A DNA stretch of 49,133 nt, from contig JAGWHQ010000011.1 in NCBI GenBank assembly GCA_028866655.1, positions 1 to 49,133 on the forward strand, given 5' to 3'. Both the position numbers and the translations under genes were made by a program. Under the pieces are notes generated by a model. It did not search any database. It saw only the letters and a program-made list of their open reading frames with translations, and was not told the DNA's origin. Shown piece by piece: positions 6,335 through 13,271 of this stretch. Source of the DNA: Nitrososphaerota archaeon. GTDB lineage: Archaea > Thermoproteota > Nitrososphaeria > Nitrososphaerales > Nitrosopumilaceae. Numbering within the stretch: the first letter of the stretch is position 1; every line of letters begins with the position of its first letter.

Positions 6335-8095
6335 CTAAAAAAGATCTTGTACTACTTTTTGAATGCTGATTATCTCTTCTTCTTCTTGCTTTATCTTCTT
6401 CTCTATTACACGAACCATGGAGTCTTGCCATACATGATGAGAGAAGAAATTATGATATGTATTTGCTGCAGTCATTTCGTCATCAACCACTGTGTCTTCT
6501 AGGAATTTGGTAGCAATAGTATCTGTAAGTTTGAGTATGCGTTGGTTTAGCTTGACGCTCTTGAATATGGGCTCTAGTTTGGATATGTCTTCTTTAAAAT
6601 CATCTTTTGTAAGCAAGATCTTTTCATGGAGGATCTTAAAGTATACTGCTACAAAGAACAAAGTTGCATATCTTTTTGTCTTGTGACCGCCTTTCTTTCC
6701 ATAGTTGAGGTTTTTCTTTGCATATTCCTTTACGCAATATGGGTAGAGAAGAAGTCTATAATCGTCCTTTAATTTTTCATTGAAGACCTCATCGTATTTG
6801 CTACCTCTTGGCAGAAATTGTGCAGGGGAACTGTATGCCTCTGTAGGTCTTTGCTCTATTCCTGCAACAAACGCCTGGATGGCATCTTTTGCCACAATGA
6901 CTTTTTTATGATTGTCTGGCAAATACTTGTTGTAAATTACATCTCCCACAAACTCACTTTGATGGGACTTTGTCTTGGTATCAAACGAGCCTCCCTGAAT
7001 CTCATAAAAATAATGAATATTTTCCATTTGTGATTTTAATGATTTGTGAAAATCCATCAGGGATACCAAATCTTTTCCTCTGACTGCATTCTGGGAATTT
7101 CTATATTTTGTAATATTATTTTGGTCAAGTTCATCTGCAGCCTTTATGATTGTGACCGTTATACTTCCATCCAAATTATGGGTACGTCTTGCATGATCTA
7201 ATACTGAATTGGATGTTTGTGCTCCGTTTACTATCTGAGGCGAGTGTAATATTATGGAATTATCCTCTAATTCCTCAAAATCACTTACAACTATTGTTAT
7301 CCCGTTGTTATAGTAAAAGAATTTGTGAGGTACTTCCTGCAAAGTTTCTCTTAACCCCTTGTTTACTGTAGTCTTGAATTGCATCCATTGTCTTATGTTT
7401 GATTCAAAGACATAGTCCTTGTTCTTTGTAACAAAATTGGTAAGCTCTCTTAGTTTTAAAATTCCAAGAAGTGTATTTTGATATCGTAATTTGGTTTCAA
7501 GTTTGATGGATGCTTTTTTGCCCGCAGCTGGTTTTTTTATCCTATCCCAAAGTTTCTGTATTATTACATCTACATCGTATATCTCAACTGCATCAAAATT
7601 CTCATCTTCCACTTTCTGGTCTGTCACATAGATGCATTCTATCTTGAGATTTTTTTCTTGAATTTTTGTCACTAGGTGGGCAAGTTCTGGACGCATTTTG
7701 GAGATGTCTTTTCCTTGCAGTCTCTTGACATCTTCCTTGAACTTTGCAATTGCTTCAATTGAATGAGATGTTCCATATTTTGACTGGAATAGATAGATCT
7801 TGTCTTCGGAGAAGTCTACCGGTAGATATGCATCTATTCCAAGATCATTTGCTCCATCTATTATCGCATCAGTCGCATCATCTTCAGTTGCTTCAAAGAC
7901 TCTGGTTAAAACCCACTGTAAGAAATTATGACCTTTTTCAACTTCATTCTGTGCACTTTCTGCATATTCTTTTATGCTATCTTTGACATTTTGTGAAAAC
8001 CCATCCAAAGGTTGACCATTGGTGTACTGATATGAAACAGGCTTGGCACCTGGAATGTATTCTAGTAATCCATTATTTCTTTCAGCCAAATTCAC
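6335..8095 (-). CDS. AIPR-family abortive-infection / phage-resistance protein
   Basis: A 586-residue protein with the AIPR (PF10592) core: KFFYYNNGITIV, then SPQIVNGAQTSN around the middle, and the YRNSQNAVRGKDLVSLMDFH segment. The N-terminal part looks like a Mrr/PD-(D/E)xK-type nuclease: IIDGANDLGIDAYLPV (Asp80, Asp88) followed by IYLFQSKYG (Gln104, Lys106). In characterised homologues AIPR proteins are linked to abortive infection and phosphorothioation-dependent or restriction-like defence. Starts at GTG. No methyltransferase, Dnd gene or mobile element is adjacent, so it is a solitary defence-type gene. It could be a general nucleic-acid-processing enzyme. Nucleic-acid binding is expected but the substrate is unknown. 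Confidence 0.85.
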   Translation of the reverse strand: MNLAERNNGLLEYIPGAKPVSYQYTNGQPLDGFSQNVKDSIKEYAESAQNEVEKGHNFLQWVLTRVFEATEDDATDAIIDGANDLGIDAYLPVDFSEDKIYLFQSKYGTSHSIEAIAKFKEDVKRLQGKDISKMRPELAHLVTKIQEKNLKIECIYVTDQKVEDENFDAVEIYDVDVIIQKLWDRIKKPAAGKKASIKLETKLRYQNTLLGILKLRELTNFVTKNKDYVFESNIRQWMQFKTTVNKGLRETLQEVPHKFFYYNNGITIVVSDFEELEDNSIILHSPQIVNGAQTSNSVLDHARRTHNLDGSITVTIIKAADELDQNNITKYRNSQNAVRGKDLVSLMDFHKSLKSQMENIHYFYEIQGGSFDTKTKSHQSEFVGDVIYNKYLPDNHKKVIVAKDAIQAFVAGIEQRPTEAYSSPAQFLPRGSKYDEVFNEKLKDDYRLLLYPYCVKEYAKKNLNYGKKGGHKTKRYATLFFVAVYFKILHEKILLTKDDFKEDISKLEPIFKSVKLNQRILKLTDTIATKFLEDTVVDDEMTAANTYHNFFSHHVWQDSMVRVIEKKIKQEEEEIISIQKVVQDLF

Positions 8096-8164
8096 CTTGT
8101 CTACAAATTGCCCTATTTAGAAAAGCAGGTTATTATGATATACTGCTCTACTTCACTATATCTT

Positions 8165-8533
8165 ATGACTGGAACCGTCAAGATAGAAGACAAAAACCTA
8201 GTCTTTGAAATTCATGGAATTGACATCATATTGGCAATAAGAAAAAGCATAACCATCCCACTAGATCACGTGTCGTCTGTATCTGCTGATGATCTATCCT
8301 GGGAACCATTTCAACAACTAAAGATCGCAGGTGCCTCTCTTCCAGATGTAATAAAAGACGGAATGTTTCTCTCAAAAGATGGTCTCCTATTTTTTGAAAT
8401 GCATGACCCGAAAAAATGCATAACAGTGACTCTGAATAATGAAAAATACAAAAAAATCATCTTTGAAGTACAAGATAAAGAATTTGCGGCAAAAGTCATT
8501 CGTGATGCCCTGTCTGATAATAATATGAAATAA
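8165..8533 (+). CDS. PH-domain-like conserved protein
   Basis: A 122-residue beta-rich protein. Features are an N-terminal strand pair (GTVKIEDKNLVFEIHG), the segment KSITIPLDHVSSVSADD, a GMFLSKDGLLFFEMHDPKKCITVTL core and a C-terminal helix. This order resembles a bacterial-type PH-like domain family common in actinobacteria. The frame opens at TTG 8108, but I prefer ATG 8165 because a TATA-like TTATGATATAC is about 28 nt upstream and homology seems to begin there. Function unknown. Divergent from the AIPR gene and ending 7 nt before tRNA-Cys. Confidence 0.6.
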   Translation: MTGTVKIEDKNLVFEIHGIDIILAIRKSITIPLDHVSSVSADDLSWEPFQQLKIAGASLPDVIKDGMFLSKDGLLFFEMHDPKKCITVTLNNEKYKKIIFEVQDKEFAAKVIRDALSDNNMK

Positions 8534-8540
8534 AATCAAA

Positions 8541-8611
8541 GGTGAGGAAGGGATTTGAACCCCTATAGATTCGCTTTGCAGGCGAACGCATAGCCACTCT
8601 GCCACCTCACC
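8541..8611 (-). tRNA. tRNA-Cys (anticodon GCA)
   Basis: On the minus strand the sequence folds into a cloverleaf: acceptor GGTGAGG/CCTCACC, D-stem GCAG with its partner, anticodon stem TTCGC/GCGAA with loop CTGCAAA (anticodon GCA), and T-stem AGGGG/CCCTT around TTCAAAT. CCA is not encoded and there is no intron. It ends 8 nt from the convergent PH-like gene. Confidence 0.95.
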
Positions 8612-8652
8612 GCGATCAAAATGTCTTTACTTGAACAATTAAATCTTTTAGA

Positions 8653-8874
8653 TTAAAATTTTGAAAATTGCTTTGCGGCCAGTCTGATGTCTTCTGATTT
8701 TATCGTTTTTCTACCTGCATGTGTTGACATCTCTACTGCATTTTTTGCAATTGAAATGCCAATTTCTTCTAGTATTCTTCGAAGTTCATTGGCCGATTCA
8801 TCACTTACTCTCTCCGCCCCTGCTTTTTTCAAAATTCTGTACATTACAGAAAGACCGAATTCTGATGTTGACAT
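8653..8874 (-). CDS. Archaeal histone (HMf-like)
   Basis: A 73-residue single histone fold, the usual archaeal length. The sequence covers helix 1 (GLSVMYRILKKAGAERVSDESANELRRIL), the central helix (IGISIAKNAVEMSTHAGRKT) and the terminal helix with IKSEDIRLAAKQF. GRKTIKSEDI matches the RxTxxxxD loop that contacts the DNA backbone. It dimerises and wraps DNA. There is no N-terminal tail. It is placed alone between tRNA-Cys and the divergent TatD gene. Confidence 0.95.
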   Translation of the reverse strand: MSTSEFGLSVMYRILKKAGAERVSDESANELRRILEEIGISIAKNAVEMSTHAGRKTIKSEDIRLAAKQFSKF

Positions 8875-8972
8875 GCCATAAATCCAAAAACCCTTGATAA
8901 AAGACTTTGAGTGGAAAAAAACTATGCAAGGATCGATTTATACACACTATTTCGTGCTCAGATATGTAGCAA

Positions 8973-9728
8973 ATGGCTTGGTTGACTGATGCTCATATTC
9001 ATCTATCAGACGATGAATATTCTGATGACATGGAATACATACTTGCTACAATGGATAAAATGAAAATAAGAGCCTGCTGTGTATCTATGGATAATCAGAG
9101 TTCAAAATCTACCCTTGATCTGAGTAGGCGCAGTTCGCTTGTTCTACCCTTTATCGGAATTCATCCTGAAAAAGCAAATGATGATCTCGATGCGATGGTT
9201 GATCTAGTTACTAGAAACTCTAACAAAATATCTGGCATAGGTGAGATTGGTCTTGACAAGACATATGTCTCAGATGAATCTGGGTTTTCAAGACAAATAC
9301 TAGTATTTCAAAAGATGCTCTCGCTTGCAGAAAAACTAGGTAAACCAATATCTGTTCACTCTAGAAGAACTCTGGATGAAATATTTTCTATATTGCCATC
9401 ATATTCTATAAAAGGTGTTTTACTTCATTGGTTTTCTGGCAGCAAAAAACAATTACAAAAAGCAATGGAATTAGACTGTTTTGTATCTTATGGACCTGCA
9501 ATGATATACGCTGATGACAAACAAGTACTTCTTTCACAAACTCGTCCAGACAAAATATTGTTGGAAACTGACGGACCTGTAAAATTCTCCAAGTGCTTTG
9601 GCATGAAAACTGCACAAATAGCATTTCTTCCGAGTGTTCTTTTTTGTGCTGCTGGCATTCTAAACAAATCATATGATGAAATGCTGCTTGATACAGAAAG
9701 AAATGTCGATTCATATCTTGGTGTATAG
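8973..9728 (+). CDS. TatD-family metal-dependent hydrolase
   Basis: A 251-residue TIM-barrel amidohydrolase of the TatD type, usually a 3'-5' DNase or RNase. The metal ligands can be followed: TDAHIHL (His8, His10), GIGEIGLD (Glu), ISVHSRR (His), VLLHWFSG (His) and LETDGPVKF (Asp). Length is typical (about 255). A TATA-like GATTTATAC lies about 35 nt upstream of the ATG. Possible roles include DNA repair or RNA turnover; the exact substrate cannot be read from the sequence. Confidence 0.88.
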   Translation: MAWLTDAHIHLSDDEYSDDMEYILATMDKMKIRACCVSMDNQSSKSTLDLSRRSSLVLPFIGIHPEKANDDLDAMVDLVTRNSNKISGIGEIGLDKTYVSDESGFSRQILVFQKMLSLAEKLGKPISVHSRRTLDEIFSILPSYSIKGVLLHWFSGSKKQLQKAMELDCFVSYGPAMIYADDKQVLLSQTRPDKILLETDGPVKFSKCFGMKTAQIAFLPSVLFCAAGILNKSYDEMLLDTERNVDSYLGV

Positions 9729-9729
9729 G

Positions 9730-9737
9730 TATAAAAA
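9730..9737 (+). promoter_or_regulatory. TATA box of rps17e
   Basis: TATAAAAA is centred 26 nt before the GTG start at 9760, directly after the stop of the TatD gene. There is no Shine-Dalgarno between them, so the mRNA is predicted leaderless. Confidence 0.65.
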
Positions 9738-9759
9738 ACCCCTTTAGCCCATCCAAGTT

Positions 9760-10020
9760 GTGAATAGAATCAGACGAATTTCCACGGAACTCATGTCTAC
9801 TTATAAAGGAAAATTCGATATTGATTTTGCACACAACAAACAGGTTCTAAATGAAATTGCAATTGTACGATCTAAAGGTCTAAAGAACGAAATTGCTGGC
9901 TATATCTCTTCTTACCTTAGACGTGAATTAGAAGATCAAAAAGAAAAAGAGTCTGAGGTAGTTGTACACGACGAGTCAGTTGATGAGACTGAAGAGATTG
10001 AAGAACAGATACTCAATTAG
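9760..10020 (+). CDS. rps17e: 30S ribosomal protein S17e
   Basis: An 86-residue S17e, a small-subunit protein found only in archaea and eukaryotes. The core NRIRRISTELMSTYKGKFDIDF, then NKQVLNEIAIVRSKGLKNEIAGYISSYLRRE, matches the archaeal S17e pattern (FxxNKKxxxE, K-LRNKIAGYIT). An additional acidic tail (about residues 60-86, rich in E and D) extends beyond the usual 62-67 residues. GTG start with a well-placed TATA box. It precedes the Cgi121 fusion gene by 47 nt. Confidence 0.9.
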   Translation: MNRIRRISTELMSTYKGKFDIDFAHNKQVLNEIAIVRSKGLKNEIAGYISSYLRRELEDQKEKESEVVVHDESVDETEEIEEQILN

Positions 10021-10067
10021 ATACATTCCAAAAATTCGAATAGTCCAACATATCTTTTGATGGTATT

Positions 10068-10847
10068 ATGATAACAGTCAAACTACTAGGAGGCGCAAAA
10101 AAATCATTTTCATCTGATAAACTTGAGGTTCAAAGAGATGATATCACGATATCTGCTCTATTGGATGATCTCAAGGCATACATCCCTGCACATTTGTCCC
10201 AACTTGATCAAAATAATATTCTTGTTGCAGTAAATGGCGTGGATTCATCTGTTTTACAAGGAAATGAGACATTGTTAAAAAATGGAGATGTTGTTAGCAT
10301 AATTCCTGTGATTCATGGAGGAAGATCAAAAAGACTACAATTTGATTTGATAAACACTACAGTAGAACTTGTACTATTGAAAAAAACTATCAAAGAACCA
10401 ATCAAGTTTCTTGAATCCATTCGGGAGAAATATCCAAGTCTTGCCATCCAAGGAATCCAAGCACAGTATATCTTGAATATTGGACATGTTAAAAAAACAG
10501 TAGCGATTTCTCTGTCTGCTAAAAAAGCAGATACTCTACTTTCAAATAAAATTGAGACTGATATTCTAATGCGATTTGCATGTACTAGACAAATCAATGA
10601 AGCCATATCCAAAGTAGGTGTAAAAACAAACACTGACACCATACTTGTAATTCTTGGAAAAAAACCATTACTTGAAAAACTGCTCAATGAAATTGAGGAT
10701 CTTTTAGAGAGTGATGTGTTCCCAAAGGATAATTCTAAATTCATACAAAAAGAATTTGGAATTACACAGAAAGAACTTGACTGTGTTATTTCTAAGACGC
10801 CCTTGGAAGATTTGCTTGCAGAAAGATCTGCTACACTATTTCATTGA
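10068..10847 (+). CDS. cgi121: ThiS/MoaD ubiquitin-like domain fused to KEOPS subunit Cgi121
   Basis: A 259-residue two-domain protein. Residues 1-85 form a beta-grasp ThiS/MoaD-type domain (MITVKLLGGAKKSF at the start, ILVAVNGVDS, LLKNGDVVSIIPVIHGG), ending in the family's terminal Gly-Gly at positions 84-85. Residues 90-259 match Cgi121, the KEOPS/EKC subunit that helps transfer threonylcarbamoyl to tRNA A37. Matching features are AQYILN near the start of the domain, KIETDILMRFACTRQINEAISKVGV, and the C-terminal EFGITQKELDC and TPLEDLLAERSATL segments. Normal archaeal Cgi121 is about 150 residues without this extension. The gene is beside Sua5, which makes the activated threonylcarbamoyl-AMP. 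It overlaps the convergent THUMP gene by 12 nt. Confidence 0.8.
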   Translation: MITVKLLGGAKKSFSSDKLEVQRDDITISALLDDLKAYIPAHLSQLDQNNILVAVNGVDSSVLQGNETLLKNGDVVSIIPVIHGGRSKRLQFDLINTTVELVLLKKTIKEPIKFLESIREKYPSLAIQGIQAQYILNIGHVKKTVAISLSAKKADTLLSNKIETDILMRFACTRQINEAISKVGVKTNTDTILVILGKKPLLEKLLNEIEDLLESDVFPKDNSKFIQKEFGITQKELDCVISKTPLEDLLAERSATLFH

Positions 10848-11357
10848 ATCTCGTTTGAGCTTTAACGTGCTTACTATGTCCTCTTCTTTTAGTATGGAAA
10901 TACCTACAATACCGCCCATTATCTGAATCAAGACATTCCAGTCGTAAAATTCCAGAGATACCTTGTTTGGAATTGTATCTGCAATTGAATTTATCAATTC
11001 TTTTGAGGATATGTCTGATCCTCTTTTTTCAATTGTAATTCTATAAGTATCTGCATCTTTCATGACTTTGATTTGGTTTTTTACGCCTTCAACAATGTTC
11101 TCAAGACTAGCTGAAGTAGTATGTCTGATTGGTATGAATCTATGACAATATCTCATCCTCCATGGTTCATCTAAAATTATTTTTTTGATGTTATCTATGA
11201 CTGCAAATGGATCAATGTCAGTATCGACCCAAATTATTCCAGAAAAACTTGATTTTCCTATTCTAGACGAGTCATCTCCGAGTTCCTCTATAATTTCAGC
11301 AATTTCATCACAGGCCTCTTCTTCCATGTGTCTGCTACATGTGACAACTAAATTCAC
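10836..11357 (-). CDS. THUMP-domain protein, Tan1-like tRNA acetylation factor
   Basis: A 173-residue protein with a C-terminal THUMP RNA-binding domain: DNIKKIILDEPWRMRYCHRFIPI, then YRITIEKRGSDISSKELINSIADTI, and VSLEFYDWNVLIQIMGGIVGISIL. The N-terminus has the MNLVVTCSRHMEEEACDEI segment seen in stand-alone THUMP proteins related to yeast Tan1, the adaptor for N4-acetylcytidine formation in tRNA. No catalytic domain is attached. It overlaps sua5 by 4 nt at its start, so the two are coupled, and its 3' end overlaps the convergent Cgi121 fusion. Function by homology only. Confidence 0.8.
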   Translation of the reverse strand: MNLVVTCSRHMEEEACDEIAEIIEELGDDSSRIGKSSFSGIIWVDTDIDPFAVIDNIKKIILDEPWRMRYCHRFIPIRHTTSASLENIVEGVKNQIKVMKDADTYRITIEKRGSDISSKELINSIADTIPNKVSLEFYDWNVLIQIMGGIVGISILKEEDIVSTLKLKRDSMK

Positions 11358-11944
11358 ACTAATGACTCCATTTTTATTTTGCCTTCTCTTACTATTTTTA
11401 ATTTATTATTTACAACTTCAACTATGGTGGATTCATAAGAGTTGGTAATTTGTCCTCCATCAAGTAAAATGTCATAGCCTGAAAATTTACTTGCTACCTC
11501 CTTAGAGTCACTAAATGATGGTTCTCCAGAAAAATTTGCGCTAGTACCTACAAGCAATCGGCATTTTTCTAAAAGAGCTAGCACACAAGGATGATTGGGA
11601 ACCCTTACTGCAATTTTGTCTTTAAGACTAAGGGCTTTTTCAATTTTCTTGTCCTTGACTTGAAGAATCAGCGTAATTGGACCGGGCCAAAACTTGTCTG
11701 CTATTTTTTCAGACATTTCATCAAAAAATGCTATGTTTGCAATGTCTTTTTTTGAATATGCCAAAACTGGAAGTTGTTTTATCTTTTCTCTGCCCTTTAT
11801 TTTGTAAATCTTATTGACTGCATCTTGGTTACGTGGATCACAGCCTATTCCATATACTGTATCTGTAGGAAATACCACTGTTCCTCCATTTTGTATGGTT
11901 TCATAAGCCTCTTTTATCCCAGTATCATTGCACGGTAAAATCAC
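11354..11944 (-). CDS. sua5: L-threonylcarbamoyladenylate synthase (Sua5/YrdC/YciO)
   Basis: A 196-residue YrdC-fold enzyme that makes threonylcarbamoyl-AMP from threonine, bicarbonate and ATP, the first step of t6A37 formation on ANN-decoding tRNAs. Diagnostic segments are GGTVVFPTDTVYGIGCD, IYKIKGREKIKQLPVL, FWPGPITLIL, VRVPNHP and VGTSANFSGEPS. It is the short form, without the C-terminal Sua5 domain. It is first in a minus-strand pair with the THUMP gene, close to the Cgi121 fusion, so both halves of the t6A pathway meet here. The kinase Bud32 and Kae1 are not in the window. Confidence 0.92.
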   Translation of the reverse strand: MILPCNDTGIKEAYETIQNGGTVVFPTDTVYGIGCDPRNQDAVNKIYKIKGREKIKQLPVLAYSKKDIANIAFFDEMSEKIADKFWPGPITLILQVKDKKIEKALSLKDKIAVRVPNHPCVLALLEKCRLLVGTSANFSGEPSFSDSKEVASKFSGYDILLDGGQITNSYESTIVEVVNNKLKIVREGKIKMESLV

Positions 11945-12000
11945 AATTTTTCTTGCTGTTTAATAGTAAATTATCTCTTTTTATGAAAATGATATAAGAT

Positions 12001-12014
12001 TGATACGCGTATCA
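12001..12014. promoter_or_regulatory. Perfect 14-bp palindrome in the promoter of the 12022 gene
   Basis: TGATACGCGTATCA is a perfect palindrome placed between a TATA-like GATATAAG (11991-11998) and the ATG at 12022. The TATA-to-ATG distance of about 27 nt predicts a leaderless start, so a protein bound to the palindrome would block the start site. CG-centred in AT-rich surroundings, it stands out as an operator candidate. Confidence 0.6.
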
Positions 12015-12021
12015 TAGTACC

Positions 12022-12132
12022 ATGGATGAGATACCACAATGTCAGTGTCCTCCAGGCGGAGAAACCTACGTAAATGAAGATGGTATGCAAATCTGTTCTT
12101 CGTGCAGTGGCTGGGTAGGACCAACTAATTAG
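12022..12132 (+). CDS. Small zinc-ribbon protein (36 aa)
   Basis: A 36-residue protein beginning MDEIPQCQCPPGGETYVNED with Cys7, Cys9, Cys25 and Cys28. The pattern C-x-C-PPGGExYxxxxGxxxCxxC is reminiscent of the TFIIB-type zinc ribbon. Only a ribbon is present, so it may be a free-standing modulator or a metal-binding peptide. A TATA box and a perfect palindrome directly precede the ATG, which argues for a real and regulated gene. Divergent from sua5. Function unknown. Confidence 0.6.
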   Translation: MDEIPQCQCPPGGETYVNEDGMQICSSCSGWVGPTN

Positions 12133-12197
12133 ATCTGGCGATGATAGCAATTGGGACTGTGTAAGTCTTTTATAGGAAAATATTTTGTGTGATTGTT

Positions 12198-12305
12198 ATG
12201 TCCGATGACTTTGAGAATGATTTTGAAGATGAATTTGAGGATGATCCTGAAGATGATGTAGAAGACGATGATGATAATGTATCTAATGACGAAACTGATG
12301 ATTAA
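12198..12305 (+). CDS. Very acidic small protein (35 aa)
   Basis: A 35-residue frame starting MSDDFENDFEDEFEDDPEDD. More than half of the residues are Asp or Glu, with Phe spaced every three to four positions, so it is probably disordered or a mimic of nucleic-acid charge. A TATA-like TTTTATAG (12168-12175) lies 26 nt upstream of the ATG, predicting a leaderless mRNA. Its stop overlaps the convergent winged-helix gene by 4 nt (TTAA). Function unknown; acidic DNA mimics and chaperone tails are possibilities. Confidence 0.55.
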   Translation: MSDDFENDFEDEFEDDPEDDVEDDDDNVSNDETDD

Positions 12306-12592
12306 ATTCTCAGACCAAACGAATCTGCAAATTCTCTAAATCCGCGATATGCTTGAAGAAAGTCTCTTCCCTTCTCACTAATTCTGTATTTGCAAGCTCT
12401 CTCAGAACTTGTCTGTTCCAAAAGACCCTGTGAGACAAGGGTTTCTAAAATTTTTGAAAGTCTGGCATATGAAATGTTTGCCTTTCGAATTAGATATGTT
12501 ACACTAGCTCCTGACTCGTCAGGAATTTCATCTCTTGTAGTAGAAAGTATATCCCCAATTATGCTCATGTGAGTTCTATATGTTATTGCCAA
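12302..12592 (-). CDS. Winged-helix transcriptional regulator (paralogue of 5053-5334)
   Basis: A 96-residue winged helix starting MAITYRTHMSIIGDILSTTRDE, with recognition region VTYLIRKANISYARLSKILETLVSQGLLE and wing YRISEKGRDFLQAY. It ends FADSFGLRI, almost the same ending as its paralogue at 5053-5334. Its start lies 17 nt inside the upstream membrane-protein gene, so the two are translationally coupled and probably act together, the membrane protein being a candidate signal input. DNA targets are unknown. Confidence 0.85.
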   Translation of the reverse strand: MAITYRTHMSIIGDILSTTRDEIPDESGASVTYLIRKANISYARLSKILETLVSQGLLEQTSSERACKYRISEKGRDFLQAYRGFREFADSFGLRI

Positions 12593-13220
12593 ATCTTGGT
12601 CCTCCTCTCAATGGAACCTGAGAAATTGGAACAAAGAGTGCTCCTAGTCCAACTATCTTTGTAGAAACCGAGATAAAATACAGCACTGATTTTGGAAATA
12701 CAATTGAGTACCATCCTAAAAATTCACCCAGTGCCAGTAAACCTAGGCCTGTAGCTACGAAAATAGTATTCCTATTTCTATTTTCCATATAGGACATTAT
12801 GGTCTCAATTGTCCCATATACCAATAGGATAAAAGAAATTGACCTTATAATATGCTCAATTGAATTAGCCGGAATGAGAAAAAGAGGCGCCATGATAGAT
12901 TTGAAGTATCTTGATTTTGGGAAAAATGATTTTATCCCATGAGAGAATGCTATGAAAAAATATCCTACAGTTTGAATTGCTATTCCTAGTGTTTGAATCC
13001 AAGTATCTGTCTTGACATAACCCAAAACGAGAGACTCAATCATGTATCCAAACCCAACAACTCCAAATCCTACACTGATTGAAAAAAAGGAAATGTTTAG
13101 TCTAAAAAGTGTTGGACTGCCAGTATTTCTAAATCCAATATATGCAAAGATTCCTAAGATTAATCCAACTACAAAGCCTAAAAGATTGAGTGTAGACTCT
13201 GCAAAAGTTATAAATTCCAA
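12576..13220 (-). CDS. Multi-pass membrane protein coupled to a winged-helix regulator
   Basis: A 214-residue integral membrane protein with about six or seven hydrophobic spans: residues 10-30, 40-62, 75-95, 108-125, 128-143, 152-170 and 180-200. It has short polar loops and no recognisable catalytic motif. The topology resembles MASE-like or 7TM signalling input modules, but I cannot assign a family. The 3' end overlaps the winged-helix gene by 17 nt, suggesting a two-gene sensory or regulatory operon. Confidence 0.75.
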   Translation of the reverse strand: MEFITFAESTLNLLGFVVGLILGIFAYIGFRNTGSPTLFRLNISFFSISVGFGVVGFGYMIESLVLGYVKTDTWIQTLGIAIQTVGYFFIAFSHGIKSFFPKSRYFKSIMAPLFLIPANSIEHIIRSISFILLVYGTIETIMSYMENRNRNTIFVATGLGLLALGEFLGWYSIVFPKSVLYFISVSTKIVGLGALFVPISQVPLRGGPRFGNNI

Positions 13221-13271
13221 CTTGATATTGCTGCCTTTTGAAATTACATAAGTCTTGTAGTGGATTTTTTT

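Noticed and set aside
12133-12160. C/D-box sRNA suggested by GATGATA
   Set aside because: The C-box consensus RTGATGA is not met and no CTGA D box or second pair is at proper spacing.
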